A DNA stretch of 64,000 nt from Algibacter lectus (GCF_900112395.1 NZ_FOLN01000012.1:80365-144364), one strand, 5' to 3'. Shown: positions 26,905-36,449, counted from the stretch's first letter. The notes: generated by a model from the letters alone, not told the origin. Program-made: numbers and translations.

Positions 26905-27003
26905 GGGCGTTACCCGAAAAGGGTCGGGCTTTCACTACTCAATCTTTTTGTTTTTTGCTAAAAACAAAAAGGATTTCAAACAAACCGTTCAATCCCTAAC
27001 GCG
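26905..27003 (+). repeat. Interspersed palindromic repeat (REP-like), copy A
   Basis: About 99 bases with terminal inverted GCGTTA / TAACGC, a left hairpin ACCCGAAAAGGGT, and a central hairpin formed by TTTTTGTTTTT and AAAAACAAAAA. It lies between the rhomboid and EEP genes. A second copy at 52128-52215 shares GGGCGTTACC, AGGGTCGGGCTTT and CAATCCCTAACGC; a truncated copy is in the trp operon. Similar elements are scattered through flavobacterial genomes. Confidence 0.75.
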
Positions 27004-27073
27004 GGTAAATCTGCTAAGGGCAAAGTTAATTTAATTAAAAAGTGAGTATCTATAGAAGTCAAATAAAGCAAAA

Positions 27074-28102
27074 ATGAAAAACCTAAGTTTCATTAATAAA
27101 ATAATATATATCGTCAACAGTATTGTGGCGATGTTATTATTGCTGTCAATGGTTTTTCCTTACTTGCCGCCAAAAACATTTTCATTCCTATCCGTAATAA
27201 ATTTAGGCGTATCTTTTTTAATTATTATTAATGCACTCTTTGTAGTTTATTGGTTGGTAAAGTTAAAAAAGCAACTATTAACATCTTTAGTAGTTTTGCT
27301 TTTTGCGTATTTAACTTTTGGATCTTTATACAAGTTTTCACCATCTAAAAAAATAGAATCCGATCAAAATTTTAAAGTCATGAACTATAATGTTCGTTTG
27401 TTTAATCTTTATAAATGGATTCCAGAAGACCAAGTAGAAGTGAAAATTGTAGATTTTATAAAAGCAGAAGCACCCGATATATTAAGCATTCAAGAATATC
27501 ATCCGCACGAGAATATTAACCTGTCTAGTTTTAAATATAAGTTCGAAAAACTATCGGGTAAAAAAATAAAATACGGACAAGCCATTTTCTCTAATTTTCC
27601 AATTATAAATTCCGGATCTGTGGAGTTTCCTAAAACAGCAAACAACGCTATATTTGCCGATGTTGTAAAAGGAAAAGATACTATTAGAGTCTATAATATT
27701 CATTTGGAATCTCTTCGTATCGATACTAAAATAGAGAGTTTAAAAAAAGAGAATTCCGAACGTCTTTTACAACGTATAGGTTCTGCTTTTAAAAAACAAC
27801 AAAACCAAACTGAATTGTTTTTGGAGCACAAAAATAAGTGTAAATACAAAATGATTATTTGTGGCGATTTTAATAACACCGCCTTTTCTTATGTGTATAG
27901 AAAAATAAAGGGAGATCTTAACGATTCTTTTAAGGAAGCCGGTAATGGTTTTGGGCGCACACATGAATTTCAGTTTATACCAATGCGTATAGATTTTATT
28001 TTAACCGATGAAGCTTTTGCTATTAATGGCTATAAAAGCTACAGTGAGCACTTCTCTGATCATTATCCAATAAGTACAACACTTAGTTTAGAAAATGAGT
28101 AA
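27074..28102 (+). CDS. Endonuclease/exonuclease/phosphatase family membrane protein
   Basis: 342 residues. Three N-terminal TM helices (~8-30, 36-62, 68-88), then an EEP (DNase I-like) domain: VMNYNVRLFN, ILSIQEYH (catalytic Glu), VYNIHLES, IICGDFNNTAFS, and SDHYPIS at the end. The fold hydrolyses phosphodiesters or phosphomonoesters; TM-anchored members occur throughout flavobacteria without a known substrate. Separate from the rhomboid operon by the palindromic repeat. Confidence 0.85.
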   Translation: MKNLSFINKIIYIVNSIVAMLLLLSMVFPYLPPKTFSFLSVINLGVSFLIIINALFVVYWLVKLKKQLLTSLVVLLFAYLTFGSLYKFSPSKKIESDQNFKVMNYNVRLFNLYKWIPEDQVEVKIVDFIKAEAPDILSIQEYHPHENINLSSFKYKFEKLSGKKIKYGQAIFSNFPIINSGSVEFPKTANNAIFADVVKGKDTIRVYNIHLESLRIDTKIESLKKENSERLLQRIGSAFKKQQNQTELFLEHKNKCKYKMIICGDFNNTAFSYVYRKIKGDLNDSFKEAGNGFGRTHEFQFIPMRIDFILTDEAFAINGYKSYSEHFSDHYPISTTLSLENE

Positions 28103-28158
28103 GTTTTGTTTATTAGGCCTAAAATTCGGGTGTTAGAGTTTTAAGAATAAGTAATCTT

Positions 28159-28467
28159 TTACATAAAAGAGCAGTCTACCGTATCGGCAATAATATGTAT
28201 TACTAAGCCTAAGCCAATTAAACGTGTTTTTTTTAAGAAAAGTAAAGCGATATAAAATGCCAAAGCATAATACGTATGTAAGGGATGGAAGTTAACACTA
28301 CACCTATTTGGATCGAAAATAGGATCGGCTAGCAAGTGATCTAAATCTATTAGCATTCCTGAAATCATTATTAAATACGTCACTTTCCAATTCGGTTTAA
28401 ACCAAATAAGCGCCACAGCCAAAGGCAATAGAAAATGACAACCGTAATGTGCGATAGACTGTAACAT
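28159..28467 (-). CDS. DUF6122-like membrane protein
   Basis: 102 residues, about four TM segments. His/Asp-rich motifs at membrane edges: AHYGCHF near the N-terminus, IDLDHLLADP in the middle and HPLHTYYAL, with HIIADTVDC at the end. Such paired His and Asp residues resemble those of membrane metal-dependent hydrolases (YdjM-like), but function is unproven. Its start overlaps the WbqC stop by one base. Confidence 0.65.
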   Translation of the reverse strand: MLQSIAHYGCHFLLPLAVALIWFKPNWKVTYLIMISGMLIDLDHLLADPIFDPNRCSVNFHPLHTYYALAFYIALLFLKKTRLIGLGLVIHIIADTVDCSFM

Positions 28468-29090
28468 TAGGGCGTAATAATGGTTTGAGATTCTAAATAA
28501 TTTAGTGCATTTGGGCCTTCGTTAAAAAGTAAGTCTAGAATACTTAAATTGGGAATAAACCCATGCTTGTTGCTAAAAACCTGTGTATAGCTTTCAAAAT
28601 TTTGTGGCTGTTCTTTTTTTGCGTGTACTAAAAATCGAAAATCATTAGTATCTGTTGGAGTTTCTTGGTAGATTTCAGTTTTTGATGTGTGGACGTCTAA
28701 TTGTAAACACTCGGTAATAGTTTCAAAACACTTCAAATTAAAATCTAAAATAAAATCAGTTTTCATTTCAAATAAAGGTTGAAGCTCATCTTCATAATAC
28801 TCAAAAAAAGGAGATGTTCTGTAAGCTGAAAGTAAAGATTTCCAATGTAAGCTCTGCCATTTTTCTTCATTAAATATTTTAACATCACGATACTTTTGCC
28901 TGTTTTTTTGCGAGTGTATTACGGGTATATTTAAAGTAAGTTTACCATTGGCACCGTATACGTAAGCGCGGTTTCTATAGGTTTGCTTTAAAAAATTATC
29001 ATCGGTTTCAAATATCAATTCATCTGTATTTGCAATAGCTATAAAATGAGCAATACTCGGGAAATATGTGGGATGAATTAGAGTTTTCAT
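28467..29090 (-). CDS. WbqC family protein
   Basis: 207 residues. LIHPTYFPSIAHFI, NRAYVYGANGKLTLNIPV and SAYRTSPFFEYYEDEL match the WbqC-like family (Pfam WbqC), members of which sit in sugar or polysaccharide clusters; enzymatic role not established. Commonly found just after lepB in flavobacteria; here two extra genes separate them. Overlaps both neighbours by one base. Confidence 0.8.
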   Translation of the reverse strand: MKTLIHPTYFPSIAHFIAIANTDELIFETDDNFLKQTYRNRAYVYGANGKLTLNIPVIHSQKNRQKYRDVKIFNEEKWQSLHWKSLLSAYRTSPFFEYYEDELQPLFEMKTDFILDFNLKCFETITECLQLDVHTSKTEIYQETPTDTNDFRFLVHAKKEQPQNFESYTQVFSNKHGFIPNLSILDLLFNEGPNALNYLESQTIITP

Positions 29091-30319
29091 TATTTAGTAA
29101 AAAAGTTGCTTAGCCAAGTATACGCAATAAACATAATACCAACCGTAATGCCAATATGAGCAATAGAGCCACCTGTAAGCGACAATACAATGGCTACTAA
29201 TAGCATAATACCGCCGTAAACTAAGTTTATTATTTTAGATTTTTCGGTATTTGCCAAAACACCACGGGTTAGCGGTAAAATAGCGGCTAAACACGTTAGG
29301 CTTAGCATGGTGAAATAATCGTTTTTTGTTAAAACATTACCCAAAAACATAAGTAATGCTCCAACAAGTAGAGCGAAAAATATTTGACCACTTAGTTTTT
29401 CTTTTTTGTCTAATAAATACTTGCCGTATTTATCGAGAATAAGTAGCATATTAGAAAGCGGTTCCATAATCCAACTGCCTAGAGCAAATAATAGATATGC
29501 AATAATTAGCGGGATTAATAAAAAAGTATACCCCGACGCTGCAATGAGCTTTGCTGAAATTTTATAAGCAATATAAATACCGATAATAAAAATCCATTGG
29601 TTTTTTCCCGATTGCTTGTTCATCCAAAAGGAGTAACGCAAATAGAGGTTGTAAACTCTGTTTTTAGATTTTATAGCGGTTACCATTCCCGATCTAGCGT
29701 AATCTAAATTTGGGTCTAGTGATAAGGCTTCTTTAAAATGAGTTAATGCTTTTTTAGTATCGTTGTGCTCCAAATAACTCCAGCCCACGTTAGCGTGCGA
29801 GTGAGCGTCTTCAGGATCGTCTTCTAGTAAGTTTTCAATAGAAGATTTTGCTTCTTCTTTTCTATTTAATTTTGTTAATGCTGTGGTTCGTGCATTTTGG
29901 CAGAAATTACTTTTTGGATTAATTCGCAACCCTTCGTTGGCAAAATTTAAAGCCGCTTCAAACTTCTTTTTTGTAATTTCAATGTATGCTTTTTGTCCAA
30001 AAGCGGTATCATCGTATGGATCTAACTCCAGAGATTTATCGATGTTTATTTCCGCTTCTTTTACATCATCTTGATGTAAATATATTTGAGACAGTAAAAA
30101 GTAAACATTAGCCCAATTAGGTAATTCCGCACGAAGATCAAGTGCCAAGTTTAGCGCTTTATCTAAATCTTTAGTAAGGAATAGGCATTGTGCCAAAAAA
30201 TATTTAGCATTACTATTATTGACATCTTCGGTTAAAGCCGTTTGGAAATAGGGGATAGCATCTTGATATCTACCAATTTGAAAAAGCTGAATGCCGCGTT
30301 CTAGATTTGGGCTATCCAT
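29090..30319 (-). CDS. TPR protein with C-terminal membrane domain
   Basis: 409 residues. N-terminal ~1-215: five or six TPRs (GIQLFQIGRYQDAIPYFQTA, then NAKYFLAQCLFLTKDLDKAL, and AHSHANVGWSYLEHNDTKKA). C-terminal ~240-409: five or six TM helices. The TPR face is probably cytoplasmic and recruits a partner. The AAA ATPase gene directly upstream overlaps it by one base and also starts with TPRs, so the two products plausibly work as one complex. No known family name for this architecture. Confidence 0.7.
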   Translation of the reverse strand: MDSPNLERGIQLFQIGRYQDAIPYFQTALTEDVNNSNAKYFLAQCLFLTKDLDKALNLALDLRAELPNWANVYFLLSQIYLHQDDVKEAEINIDKSLELDPYDDTAFGQKAYIEITKKKFEAALNFANEGLRINPKSNFCQNARTTALTKLNRKEEAKSSIENLLEDDPEDAHSHANVGWSYLEHNDTKKALTHFKEALSLDPNLDYARSGMVTAIKSKNRVYNLYLRYSFWMNKQSGKNQWIFIIGIYIAYKISAKLIAASGYTFLLIPLIIAYLLFALGSWIMEPLSNMLLILDKYGKYLLDKKEKLSGQIFFALLVGALLMFLGNVLTKNDYFTMLSLTCLAAILPLTRGVLANTEKSKIINLVYGGIMLLVAIVLSLTGGSIAHIGITVGIMFIAYTWLSNFFTK

Positions 30320-31623
30320 TATTTTTTAATTTTTAGGTAGACTAAAATATCATCATATAAACCAGAATCGTTTGAGTATAAAGCGTAGTTTTTTGCCGAA
30401 TTAAACCATTCTCTTGTAGAAGCTTTCATTTTACCAAAGGCTTTTAAAATATCTTTAGTAGTTAATGGTTTAGGAATGCCATCTTTAAAAGATTCGAGTA
30501 GTTTTTGCTCTATGGCAATATCTACACTTGCTTTAATATCTGCTCCCGAAAATTCTTTACTTTTTTTAGCTAAATCTTGAAACTTAATATTGTCTGTAGG
30601 TTTCTCTTTTAGTTCAATTTTGAATATTTCCTCTCTAGCAATTTCATCTGGTGGTGCTACAAAAATAATACGATCAAAACGCCCAGGACGTCTAAAAGCT
30701 GGGTCTATATACCAAGGTGCATTTGTAGCGCCCAAAACTAAAATACCATCGTTATCAGAATCAATGCCATCAAGTTCTGATAAAAATTGATTGATAACAG
30801 TTCTTCCTGCAGTTTTATTAATATCATTTCTATTGGCACCCAAGGCATCAATTTCATCTATAAAAATAACGCAAGGTGTGTTTGCTCTAGCAGTTTCAAA
30901 TATTTCGTGTAAGTTCTTCTCAGAGCTTCCCATCCACATATCTAAAATGTCGTTAATGCCAATATTTATAAAGTTGGCATTAATTTCACCTGCCGTAGCA
31001 CGTGCAATATGGGTTTTACCACATCCTGGAGGTCCATAAAGTAAAATACCTCCGCCAATTTTTTTACCGTAAGCTTTATATAAATCTTTATGTAAAAGCG
31101 GCTTAATGATTTTTAAATCAATTTCCTCTTTTACTTTTTCCATACCACCAACATTTTTGAAATTAATGTCTGGTTTTCTTAGAAAAGATATGCCATCTTC
31201 ATCTATAAAATCATCATCAAAATCTTCAACCGGAATTCTAAATAAATTTTCAAATTCGTCATTTCTAAACGATTTGTCAATTTCTAGAATACGTTGGTAG
31301 GTGGCAAGTGCGTCTTCCTTTTGGTCTTGGTCTATATAGCAAAAACATTGAAGTTCTAAATAAGCAGTCGCTTCATTGTTTTCAATAAGTTCTTCGAGGA
31401 TAACCTCTGTTAAATTATATTTTTTCTGTTTAAAATAACATTCTGCTAATAGAAATTTATGAGCTTCTGTAGGCTGTTTATCTAAAATAAATAATAGATG
31501 CTTCTCTGCTTCTTCATAATTTAAAGCATCAGAATATAGCTTTGCAATTTGAAATCGCAATTCTATGTTTTCTGGCGAAAACTCTAAGGCTTTAAGTAGA
31601 CTTTCTAGTAGTGTGTTATCCAT
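30319..31623 (-). CDS. AAA ATPase with N-terminal TPR domain
   Basis: 434 residues. TPR-like helices 1-120, an acidic linker (DDDFIDEDG, 136-144), then a classical AAA domain of the p97/Vps4/katanin type: Walker A GPPGCGKT 197-204, Walker B VIFIDEID 252-259, sensor 1 GATNAPW, arginine fingers RRPGRFDR 311-318. The AAA module is complete and should hydrolyse ATP; there is no protease domain. Substrate likely chosen by the TPRs or by the membrane TPR protein encoded next. Lies 17 bases after lepB. Confidence 0.85.
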   Translation of the reverse strand: MDNTLLESLLKALEFSPENIELRFQIAKLYSDALNYEEAEKHLLFILDKQPTEAHKFLLAECYFKQKKYNLTEVILEELIENNEATAYLELQCFCYIDQDQKEDALATYQRILEIDKSFRNDEFENLFRIPVEDFDDDFIDEDGISFLRKPDINFKNVGGMEKVKEEIDLKIIKPLLHKDLYKAYGKKIGGGILLYGPPGCGKTHIARATAGEINANFINIGINDILDMWMGSSEKNLHEIFETARANTPCVIFIDEIDALGANRNDINKTAGRTVINQFLSELDGIDSDNDGILVLGATNAPWYIDPAFRRPGRFDRIIFVAPPDEIAREEIFKIELKEKPTDNIKFQDLAKKSKEFSGADIKASVDIAIEQKLLESFKDGIPKPLTTKDILKAFGKMKASTREWFNSAKNYALYSNDSGLYDDILVYLKIKK

Positions 31624-31640
31624 AAAATTTAAGTCAATAA

Positions 31641-33221
31641 TTAGCTATTGGCCGCTTTTCTTTCTTTCCATTTTTTGAATCCAAAATATCCTGCTAACAG
31701 AATTAAAAATGGAATTAAAAAAGATGTTGCTTTTCCAGAACCGCTTACGGTTGTAAAGAAACGTTCCCATCGTGGGCTAGATCCATCCCAACTCATCCAT
31801 ATAAATACAGGTTTACCAACAACGTGATCAAACGGTACAAAACCCCATGCTCTCGCATCGATAGAGTTATGGCGGTTATCACCCATCATCCAATAATAAT
31901 TTTGTTTAAAAGTGTATGTTGTTGCAACTTCTCCGTTTATTAAAATTTGGTTACCTCTTACGGTTACATCATTGCCTTCATACTCGCTAATTACGCGTTT
32001 GTAAAGAGGTAAAACATCTAAGTTGATATCTATTGTTTTTCCTTCTTCAGGAATGTATAATGGTCCGAAGAAATCTACATTCCAATCATAATTTGGATCA
32101 TGAGGAAAAATGTTAGCATCACGAACGCCTTTTTCTTTCTTGTTAGGCGTTATGCTTGCAACGTTTGGATGGTTTTTAAACTGTGATAAAGCTTCATCGG
32201 AAATCGCTGAAAAATAGTAGGTATTGTTGTTATTAATAATACCAAAACCATCAGTAATATCATAACGTTCTTTTAAATATGCAGGATTAAATTGATTGGT
32301 TTTTGGTTGCACCAAATAACTAAATTGTAAATGTGCACGATCTGGCAATTCGTTTTTCTTTCCGTTAATATAAACAAAACCATCGCGAACTTCTAAGCTA
32401 TCTCCTGCAATACCAACACAACGTTTTACAAGGTTGGTCTTTTTGTCTATAGGTTTGTAATAGTTTCTGTCTGGTTGAAAATCGTTCATGTCCAGCAATG
32501 TATCTGCTGGCTGATTGAATACAACAATATCATTACGTTCTATGTTTTCGAAACCAGGAAAACGTAAGTACGGAAGTTGTAGTTTATTGACTAATGATGT
32601 TTTACGTTCTTCGAAATTATCGTTGAATAAATATGATTTCTTTTTTAAACCAGGAATAGTATCATGTACCATTGGTGCTCCAACAGTTGTCATTGGTATT
32701 CTAGCACCATAATGAAATTTACTTACAAACAGAAAATCGCCTACTAATAAAGATTTTTCTAAAGAAGAAGACGGAATCGTAAATGGTTGAATAAAATAGG
32801 TGTGTACAATAGTGGCAGCAACAATGGCAAATAAAATAGAGCTTACCCAATCTCCAGAAGAAGATTTTGGTTGTAAATCACGATTTTCAATATAAGTTAC
32901 ATTGGCAGCGTAATTGAGGTAATAGTTGTAAAACCCTAATGTAAGAATGGCTAAAGCAGTATCTAAAGGTTTGTTTTTTCCAAAGCTTCTAGCAGTTTCT
33001 ACCCAAACTACAGGAAACATAATCATGTTTACTATAGGAAGAAAAAGAAGAATAACCCACCAAATTGGGCGGTTAATTATTTTCATTAAAACTACGCCGT
33101 TGTAAACAGGAATAAATGCTTCCCAGGCTTGGCGACCGGCTTTAATATATAATTTCCAGGTACCTAATCCATGAATAACCTGAATTATTAAAATGAATAT
33201 AAACCATTGCATTAACGTCAT
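31641..33221 (-). CDS. lepB: Signal peptidase I
   Basis: 526 residues, the long Bacteroidota type. N-terminal ~1-110 forms three to four TM segments absent from E. coli LepB; then a TM helix at ~125-145. Catalytic Ser153 lies in FTIPSSSLEKSLLVGD, and the general-base Lys is in NLVKRCVGIAGDSLEV. C-terminal box YWMMGDNRHNSIDARAWG and a last TM helix (~495-520). Cleaves Sec/Tat signal peptides at the outer face of the inner membrane. Part of the parA-to-DUF6122 run. Confidence 0.95.
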   Translation of the reverse strand: MTLMQWFIFILIIQVIHGLGTWKLYIKAGRQAWEAFIPVYNGVVLMKIINRPIWWVILLFLPIVNMIMFPVVWVETARSFGKNKPLDTALAILTLGFYNYYLNYAANVTYIENRDLQPKSSSGDWVSSILFAIVAATIVHTYFIQPFTIPSSSLEKSLLVGDFLFVSKFHYGARIPMTTVGAPMVHDTIPGLKKKSYLFNDNFEERKTSLVNKLQLPYLRFPGFENIERNDIVVFNQPADTLLDMNDFQPDRNYYKPIDKKTNLVKRCVGIAGDSLEVRDGFVYINGKKNELPDRAHLQFSYLVQPKTNQFNPAYLKERYDITDGFGIINNNNTYYFSAISDEALSQFKNHPNVASITPNKKEKGVRDANIFPHDPNYDWNVDFFGPLYIPEEGKTIDINLDVLPLYKRVISEYEGNDVTVRGNQILINGEVATTYTFKQNYYWMMGDNRHNSIDARAWGFVPFDHVVGKPVFIWMSWDGSSPRWERFFTTVSGSGKATSFLIPFLILLAGYFGFKKWKERKAANS

Positions 33222-33289
33222 AATCCTAAATATTTTATTTATTGATGTAAGTAGCTAAATGAGATGTAGCGTTACATTAATTTATTTTT

Positions 33290-33994
33290 TTAACCAATGT
33301 TTAACACATCGTTCATTGTGAAAACACCTGTTTTTCCAACAATCCATTCCGATGCAATTACGGCTCCTAAAGCAAAACCTTGTCTGTTATGTGCCACGTG
33401 ATCTATAGTAATGGTATCTACTTCACTTTGGTAAGTTACTGTGTGCGTACCTGGAACATCTTCTATACGTTTAGCAACTATAGGTAATTTTTTATCAGCT
33501 TTATCGTCAAGCATCCAACCATCATAATGTGGATTGTTGTTTATAATACCTTCTGCTAAAGTAATGGCAGTGCCACTTGGTGCATCTAACTTTTTTGTGT
33601 GATGAATTTCTTCCATAGAGACATTATATTGCTCTAAGGTGCTCATCATTTTAGCTAGTGTTTTATTTAATTCGAAAAAAATATTTACACCTAAACTAAA
33701 GTTTGAAGCATAAATAAAAGCGCCTTTTTTCTCTTCGCACAACGCTACAGCATTATCATAATTATCTAACCAACCTGTTGTTCCCGAAATAACAGGAATG
33801 TTGTTGTTTAAACAGTTTGAAATATTGTTGAAAGCTACGTTTGGAATACTGAAATCTATGGCAACATCGGCTTTAGTAATATCGTAATCTGTATCATCTT
33901 TATCAACCTTTAAAACAATATTGTGGCCGCGTTTAATGGCTATTTGTTCTATGGTTTGACCCATTCTCCCGTATCCGAGTAAAGCAATGTTCAT
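33290..33994 (-). CDS. dapB: 4-hydroxy-tetrahydrodipicolinate reductase
   Basis: Second step of the lysine/diaminopimelate branch. 234 residues: LLGYGRMGQTIEQI NAD(P)H-binding start, ISGTTGW, the active-site EEIHHTKKLDAPSGTA and a C-terminal VAHNRQGFALGA. About 30 residues shorter than the E. coli enzyme, as usual for Bacteroidota. One base after the DUF5683 gene, hence the same operon. Confidence 0.95.
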   Translation of the reverse strand: MNIALLGYGRMGQTIEQIAIKRGHNIVLKVDKDDTDYDITKADVAIDFSIPNVAFNNISNCLNNNIPVISGTTGWLDNYDNAVALCEEKKGAFIYASNFSLGVNIFFELNKTLAKMMSTLEQYNVSMEEIHHTKKLDAPSGTAITLAEGIINNNPHYDGWMLDDKADKKLPIVAKRIEDVPGTHTVTYQSEVDTITIDHVAHNRQGFALGAVIASEWIVGKTGVFTMNDVLNIG

Positions 33995-33995
33995 A

Positions 33996-34637
33996 TTAAA
34001 ATTTAAAATTTAAAGTTAGTCCAAGGTTGCTAGTTGCATCAACCTCATTAAATTGGTAGTGTGGTGCCAAAGATAAATTCTCATCTACATTATACTGTAG
34101 TAAATGGGCATCCACATTGGCTTCTATTATATTCAAAGCGTACAGGCCAATAGTTACAAGAAGTGAAATTTCTTTATTTTTTCGATAAAATTCTTGTGCT
34201 GTTTCTAATCTCTCTGTACTTACGCGTGGTTCGTCAAGTTTTGTTCCAGAGGAATCGAAATAAAACTCATCGGTTTCAAATCCGGCTAAACGACTTTTAT
34301 AGGCATCGCGATACCTTGTGTATTCATTACTGTTGTTTATGTAAAAATAAACTCCTGTTCCTAATGCAGCGTATACAATAGGGATTTTCCAATATTTTTT
34401 GTTGTAAGCTTGCCCTAAACCTGGTAAAATTGCTGAGTAAAACGCAGCTTTTGCAGGTCTTAACGGATCGTAAGCTTCTGTTATTTGTAGTGTAGAATCT
34501 ATTACAAATTCTTTTGGCAGTTCTTTTGTTTTTTCCTTCGGAAGAGGTTCTTCCTGAGGAGCCTTATCTTGAGCAAATAAAGAAAAGCAACATAGAAAAG
34601 CGCAAAAACTTGTTATTAGAAATTTATTTTGAATCAC
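33996..34637 (-). CDS. DUF5683 domain-containing exported protein
   Basis: 213 residues with a signal peptide ending in SLFAQ. Core LRPAKAAFYSAILPGLGQAY, YWKIPIVYAALG and IEANVDAHLL are the DUF5683 hallmarks. The conserved place between parB and dapB is typical of flavobacteria, function unknown. Its start overlaps the end of parB by 14 bases, implying translational coupling. Confidence 0.85.
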   Translation of the reverse strand: MIQNKFLITSFCAFLCCFSLFAQDKAPQEEPLPKEKTKELPKEFVIDSTLQITEAYDPLRPAKAAFYSAILPGLGQAYNKKYWKIPIVYAALGTGVYFYINNSNEYTRYRDAYKSRLAGFETDEFYFDSSGTKLDEPRVSTERLETAQEFYRKNKEISLLVTIGLYALNIIEANVDAHLLQYNVDENLSLAPHYQFNEVDATSNLGLTLNFKF

Positions 34638-35538
34638 CTTCGACTAATTTTTTAATACGGTTAAAATCTTCTTCGGAATGAAATGGAATTGTAATTTTTC
34701 CTTTTCCGTTTTTAGAGACTTTAACGTCAATTTTATGTCCAAAGTATTCCGAAAACGAGCTTATGCCAGTTTTAACAAAATTTGGCATAGCTGTATTGGC
34801 TTCCTTTTTTGCAGGAGCAGCAACAGTTTCGTCGTTGTTATAATTACGAACTAATACTTCGGTGTCTCTAACCGATAATTTGTTTGATAAGATTTTTTCG
34901 TAAATATCTAATTGAATCGATTGGTCTTCGATAGTAATTAAAGCACGGCCATGTCCCATAGAAATAAAGCCGTCGCGCATACCTGTTTGGATAATTGGGT
35001 CTAACTTTAATAAACGTAAATAATTGGCAATAGTAGAACGTTTTTTTCCAACACGCTCGCTCATTTGCTCTTGTGTTAGGTTTATTTCGTCTATTAAACG
35101 TTGGTATGAAAGTGCAATTTCAATAGGGTCTAAATCTTGACGTTGAATGTTTTCAACCAAGGCCATTTCTAACGATTCTTGGTCGTTTGCAATTCTAACG
35201 TAAGCCGTAATAGTTTCTAAACCTAGTAATTTAGACGCTCTATAACGACGCTCTCCAGAAACGAGTTGGTATTTATTTAAACCTAATTTTCTAACAGTTA
35301 TAGGTTGGATAATACCCAACTCTTTTATAGAAGACGCTAACTCGCGTAAGCTTTCTTCACTAAAATTAGTTCGGGGTTGAAATGGGTTAACTTCAATAAA
35401 ATCGATATCTAAATCAACAATGTTCCCAATAACTTTATCTGCATTTTTATCTTCGGCAGATTGGATATCGTTACTTGGGTCGTTTAAAAGTGCTGATAAG
35501 CCTCTACCTAAAGCTTGTTTTTTTGTTGCCTTCGCCAT
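34624..35538 (-). CDS. parB: Chromosome-partitioning protein ParB
   Basis: 304 residues. N-terminal CTPase domain with INPITVRK-like strand IIQPITVRKLGLNKYQLVSG and the GERRYRA motif (arginine patch), central HTH (LTQEQMSERVGKKRSTIANYLRLL contains the recognition helix), and a C-terminal dimerisation domain. Binds parS and clamps DNA in a CTP-dependent way. Two bases after parA. I found no convincing parS palindrome in the window. Confidence 0.95.
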   Translation of the reverse strand: MAKATKKQALGRGLSALLNDPSNDIQSAEDKNADKVIGNIVDLDIDFIEVNPFQPRTNFSEESLRELASSIKELGIIQPITVRKLGLNKYQLVSGERRYRASKLLGLETITAYVRIANDQESLEMALVENIQRQDLDPIEIALSYQRLIDEINLTQEQMSERVGKKRSTIANYLRLLKLDPIIQTGMRDGFISMGHGRALITIEDQSIQLDIYEKILSNKLSVRDTEVLVRNYNNDETVAAPAKKEANTAMPNFVKTGISSFSEYFGHKIDVKVSKNGKGKITIPFHSEEDFNRIKKLVEGDSK

Positions 35539-35540
35539 AA

Positions 35541-36305
35541 TTAAGCATTTTTAGTGATAACTTCTCTTGCTAAACTCAAGTAATTGGTTGCGCCTTTACT
35601 ACCAGCATCATAATTAATAATGCTTTCGCCGTAACTTGGTGCTTCGCTTAAACGAACATTACGTTGTATAATGGTTTTAAAAACCATATCGTTAAAATGT
35701 TTTTGTACCTCTTCCACCACTTGGTTAGATAGGCGTAAACGGGAATCGTACATGGTAAGCAATAAGCCCTCAATGTCTAATTCTGGATTGTGTATTTTTT
35801 GAACACTTTTTATAGTGTTTAATAACTTCCCTAAACCTTCTAATGCAAAGTATTCACATTGAATTGGGATGATTACGGAATCAGCGGCTGTTAAAGCATT
35901 TAAGGTTAATAACCCTAGTGATGGCGCGCAATCTATTAATATGTAATCGTAATCGTCTTTGATTTCATTTAACGATTTTTTAAGCATGTATTCACGCGAT
36001 TCTTTGTCTACAAGTTCAATTTCTATAGCAACTAAGTCGATATGAGCAGGTATAATGTCAAGATTTGGCGAATCAGTTTTCATGATGGCTTCTCTTGCGG
36101 TGTTAGAATGCTCTAAAAGTTGGTAGGTTCCAATTTCTACAGTTTCTACATCTATACCTATTCCAGAACTTGCATTTGCTTGAGGGTCAGCATCTATAAG
36201 TAATACTTTTTTTTCTAATACACCTAAGGATGCGGCAAGATTTACCGACGTGGTTGTTTTTCCAACGCCTCCTTTTTGGTTAGCAATTGCGATGATTTTA
36301 CCCAT
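35541..36305 (-). CDS. parA: Chromosome-partitioning ATPase ParA (Soj)
   Basis: 254 residues, deviant Walker A KGGVGKTT (11-18, signature Lys), Walker A' LLIDADPQ, and Walker B YILIDCAPS. No N-terminal HTH, so the chromosomal Soj class. Heads the long parA-parB-DUF5683-dapB-lepB run. Confidence 0.96.
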   Translation of the reverse strand: MGKIIAIANQKGGVGKTTTSVNLAASLGVLEKKVLLIDADPQANASSGIGIDVETVEIGTYQLLEHSNTAREAIMKTDSPNLDIIPAHIDLVAIEIELVDKESREYMLKKSLNEIKDDYDYILIDCAPSLGLLTLNALTAADSVIIPIQCEYFALEGLGKLLNTIKSVQKIHNPELDIEGLLLTMYDSRLRLSNQVVEEVQKHFNDMVFKTIIQRNVRLSEAPSYGESIINYDAGSKGATNYLSLAREVITKNA

Positions 36306-36388
36306 TAATGATTTGGTTTTATTAGCTGTAAAAATACGATTATTTATTAGTAATAAAAATGTAGCTTAATATAATTAATTCACAAAAA

Positions 36389-36415
36389 AAAAGACAGCGC
36401 ATTTGGCTGTCTTTT
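36389..36415 (-). terminator. Intrinsic terminator of EF-hand gene
   Basis: Stem AAAAGACAGC with GCTGTCTTTT, short loop, with an A-run on the plus strand giving a U-run in the minus transcript. Confidence 0.8.
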
Positions 36416-36449
36416 CACTATAAAATGTAAGCTAATATTGTTTAGCTTG

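Noticed and set aside
33385..33410. CACGTG core in dapB as a possible parS site near parAB
   Set aside because: Only the central hexamer is palindromic; the flanks do not match the TGTTnCACGTGnAACA-type consensus. Other CACGTG hits (e.g. near 9260) fail in the same way.
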